Positions 13,221 through 13,966 of a stretch of DNA of 13,966 nucleotides are shown here, one piece after another. The translations under genes and the position numbers were made by a program. Below the pieces are notes generated by a model that saw nothing but the letters and a program-made list of their open reading frames with translations, was not told where the DNA came from and ran no database searches. Positions within the stretch are counted from its first letter, which is position 1; each line of letters begins with the position of its first letter. This stretch comes from DATGMB01 sp035293845 (GTDB lineage: Bacteria > Acidobacteriota > Terriglobia > Bryobacterales > Bryobacteraceae): contig DATGMB010000025.1 in assembly GCA_035293845.1 (NCBI GenBank), forward strand, positions 1-13,966. The letters are read 5' to 3'.

Positions 13221-13966
13221 ATGCTGAAACGCACCGCCCCGCTTTTCGTTGCCTGCCTCGCCGCTTTGGCGCAACCCCCCGCGCAGAACTCCGCGGCCCC
13301 GCGGCCGGAAGCCGAAATCCGCGCCCGCTACACCAAGTACGACTACCGCATCCCCATGCGCGACGGCGTCAGGCTCTTCACCTCCGTCTACGTCCCCAAA
13401 GACGATTCCCAAACCTACCCCATCCTGATGACCCGCACGCCGTACTCCGTTGCGCCCTACGGCATCGACCGCTACCCCGCCCGCCTCGGCCCCTCCGAGC
13501 TGTTCAGCAAGGAAGGCTTCATCTTCGTCTATCAGGACGTCCGTGGCCGCTTTCTGTCCGAGGGCACCTTCATCGATGTCCCCGTGCACAAGACGCATTT
13601 CTCCGGCCCCAAAGACACCGACGAAAGCACCGACACCTACGACACCATCGACTGGCTCGTCAAGAACGTCCCCAACAACAACGGCAAGGTCGGCATCTGG
13701 GGCATCTCCTACCCCGGCTTCTACGCGGCGTTCAGCCTCATCGGCTCCCACCCCGCGCTGAAAGCGGTATCCCCGCAAGCGCCCATGGGCGATGTCGGCA
13801 ACGGCGACGACGCCTACCATAACGGCGCGTTTTTCCTCGCCGCCAATTTCGGCTTCTACAGCAGCTTCAAGCCGCAGGAAAACGGCAAGCCGCAGCCGCC
13901 GCTCGAATTCCGCTTCGATTTCGGCACGCCCGATCAGTACGCGTACTACCTGCGCATGGGCCCGCT
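13221..13966 (+). CDS. CocE/NonD-family (peptidase S15-like) serine hydrolase, N-terminal part (runs off right edge)
   Basis: The ATG at 13221 opens a frame that is still open at the window's end (248 codons seen). Residues 1-17 form a short signal peptide (MLKRTAPLFVACLAALA), so the enzyme is probably exported to the periplasm or beyond. It continues with YDYRIPMRDGVRLFTSVYVP, the usual first strand of the family, and then RTPYS. FVYQDVRGRFLSEG (the D-x-R-G oxyanion/substrate loop) follows, and then TYDTIDWLVKN. The nucleophile elbow GIWGISYPGF has Ser163 in G-x-S-Y-x-G. Asp and His of the triad should lie beyond the edge, with the C-terminal jelly-roll domain. Members hydrolyse X-Pro dipeptides, cephalosporin side chains, cocaine or similar esters and amides; which applies here cannot be told. 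It starts 38 bases after the kinase stop on the same strand. Confidence 0.88.
   Translation, partial: MLKRTAPLFVACLAALAQPPAQNSAAPRPEAEIRARYTKYDYRIPMRDGVRLFTSVYVPKDDSQTYPILMTRTPYSVAPYGIDRYPARLGPSELFSKEGFIFVYQDVRGRFLSEGTFIDVPVHKTHFSGPKDTDESTDTYDTIDWLVKNVPNNNGKVGIWGISYPGFYAAFSLIGSHPALKAVSPQAPMGDVGNGDDAYHNGAFFLAANFGFYSSFKPQENGKPQPPLEFRFDFGTPDQYAYYLRMGP

Overview
The window looks like chromosomal DNA from an Acidobacteriota bacterium, most likely the Solibacter/Bryobacter lineage. The main reason is a secreted protein ending in a domain that reads as the Solibacter C-terminal domain (Soli_cterm type, NAASF...GAIMTIFGSGL...QINAQIPFE) at about 2870-3529. High GC, few clear Shine-Dalgarno sites and many Ala/Arg/Pro-rich shadow frames fit this. 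The lineage rests on recognising the family, not on a search.

Layout. (1) 3-3529, plus strand, lower GC: the 3' part of a TonB-dependent siderophore-type receptor, then a secreted Asp-box (BNR/sialidase-like) protein with the Solibacter C-terminal domain. This second gene is split by a one-base frameshift in a G run at 2277-2281. (2) 3615-6506, higher GC: an ACS-type MFS transporter and an APC amino-acid permease, both on the minus strand. Between them on the plus strand lies a 59-residue putative zinc-ribbon protein (4937-5116). A perfect 6+1+6 palindrome sits between the divergent starts of the MFS gene and the small gene. (3) 6573-10082: a Tad (tight adherence) accessory cluster with two divergent arms. 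The minus arm is tadG-like, then two tadE-like genes. The plus arm is a paralogous tadE-like pair in the same order. No pilin, ATPase, platform or secretin gene is present, so the rest of the Tad machine must be elsewhere. (4) 10133-13182: a UdgX-type uracil-DNA-binding protein with the KRRIH loop, translationally coupled through a GTGA overlap to a soluble hybrid histidine kinase with two phosphoacceptor-histidine modules and two receiver domains. (5) 13221 to the right edge: the start of a secreted CocE/NonD-type (peptidase S15-like) serine hydrolase.

How it fits together. The left part is an outer-membrane uptake/secreted-protein block, the middle is solute transport and a cell-surface adhesion module, and the right part pairs DNA-uracil recognition with signal transduction. 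The items most worth a second look are the udgX-kinase coupling, the mirrored tadE pairs, the small zinc-ribbon gene with its adjoining operator-like palindrome, and the frameshift. No tRNA, rRNA, CRISPR array, insertion sequence or transposase was seen. All gaps between called genes are under 300 bases.
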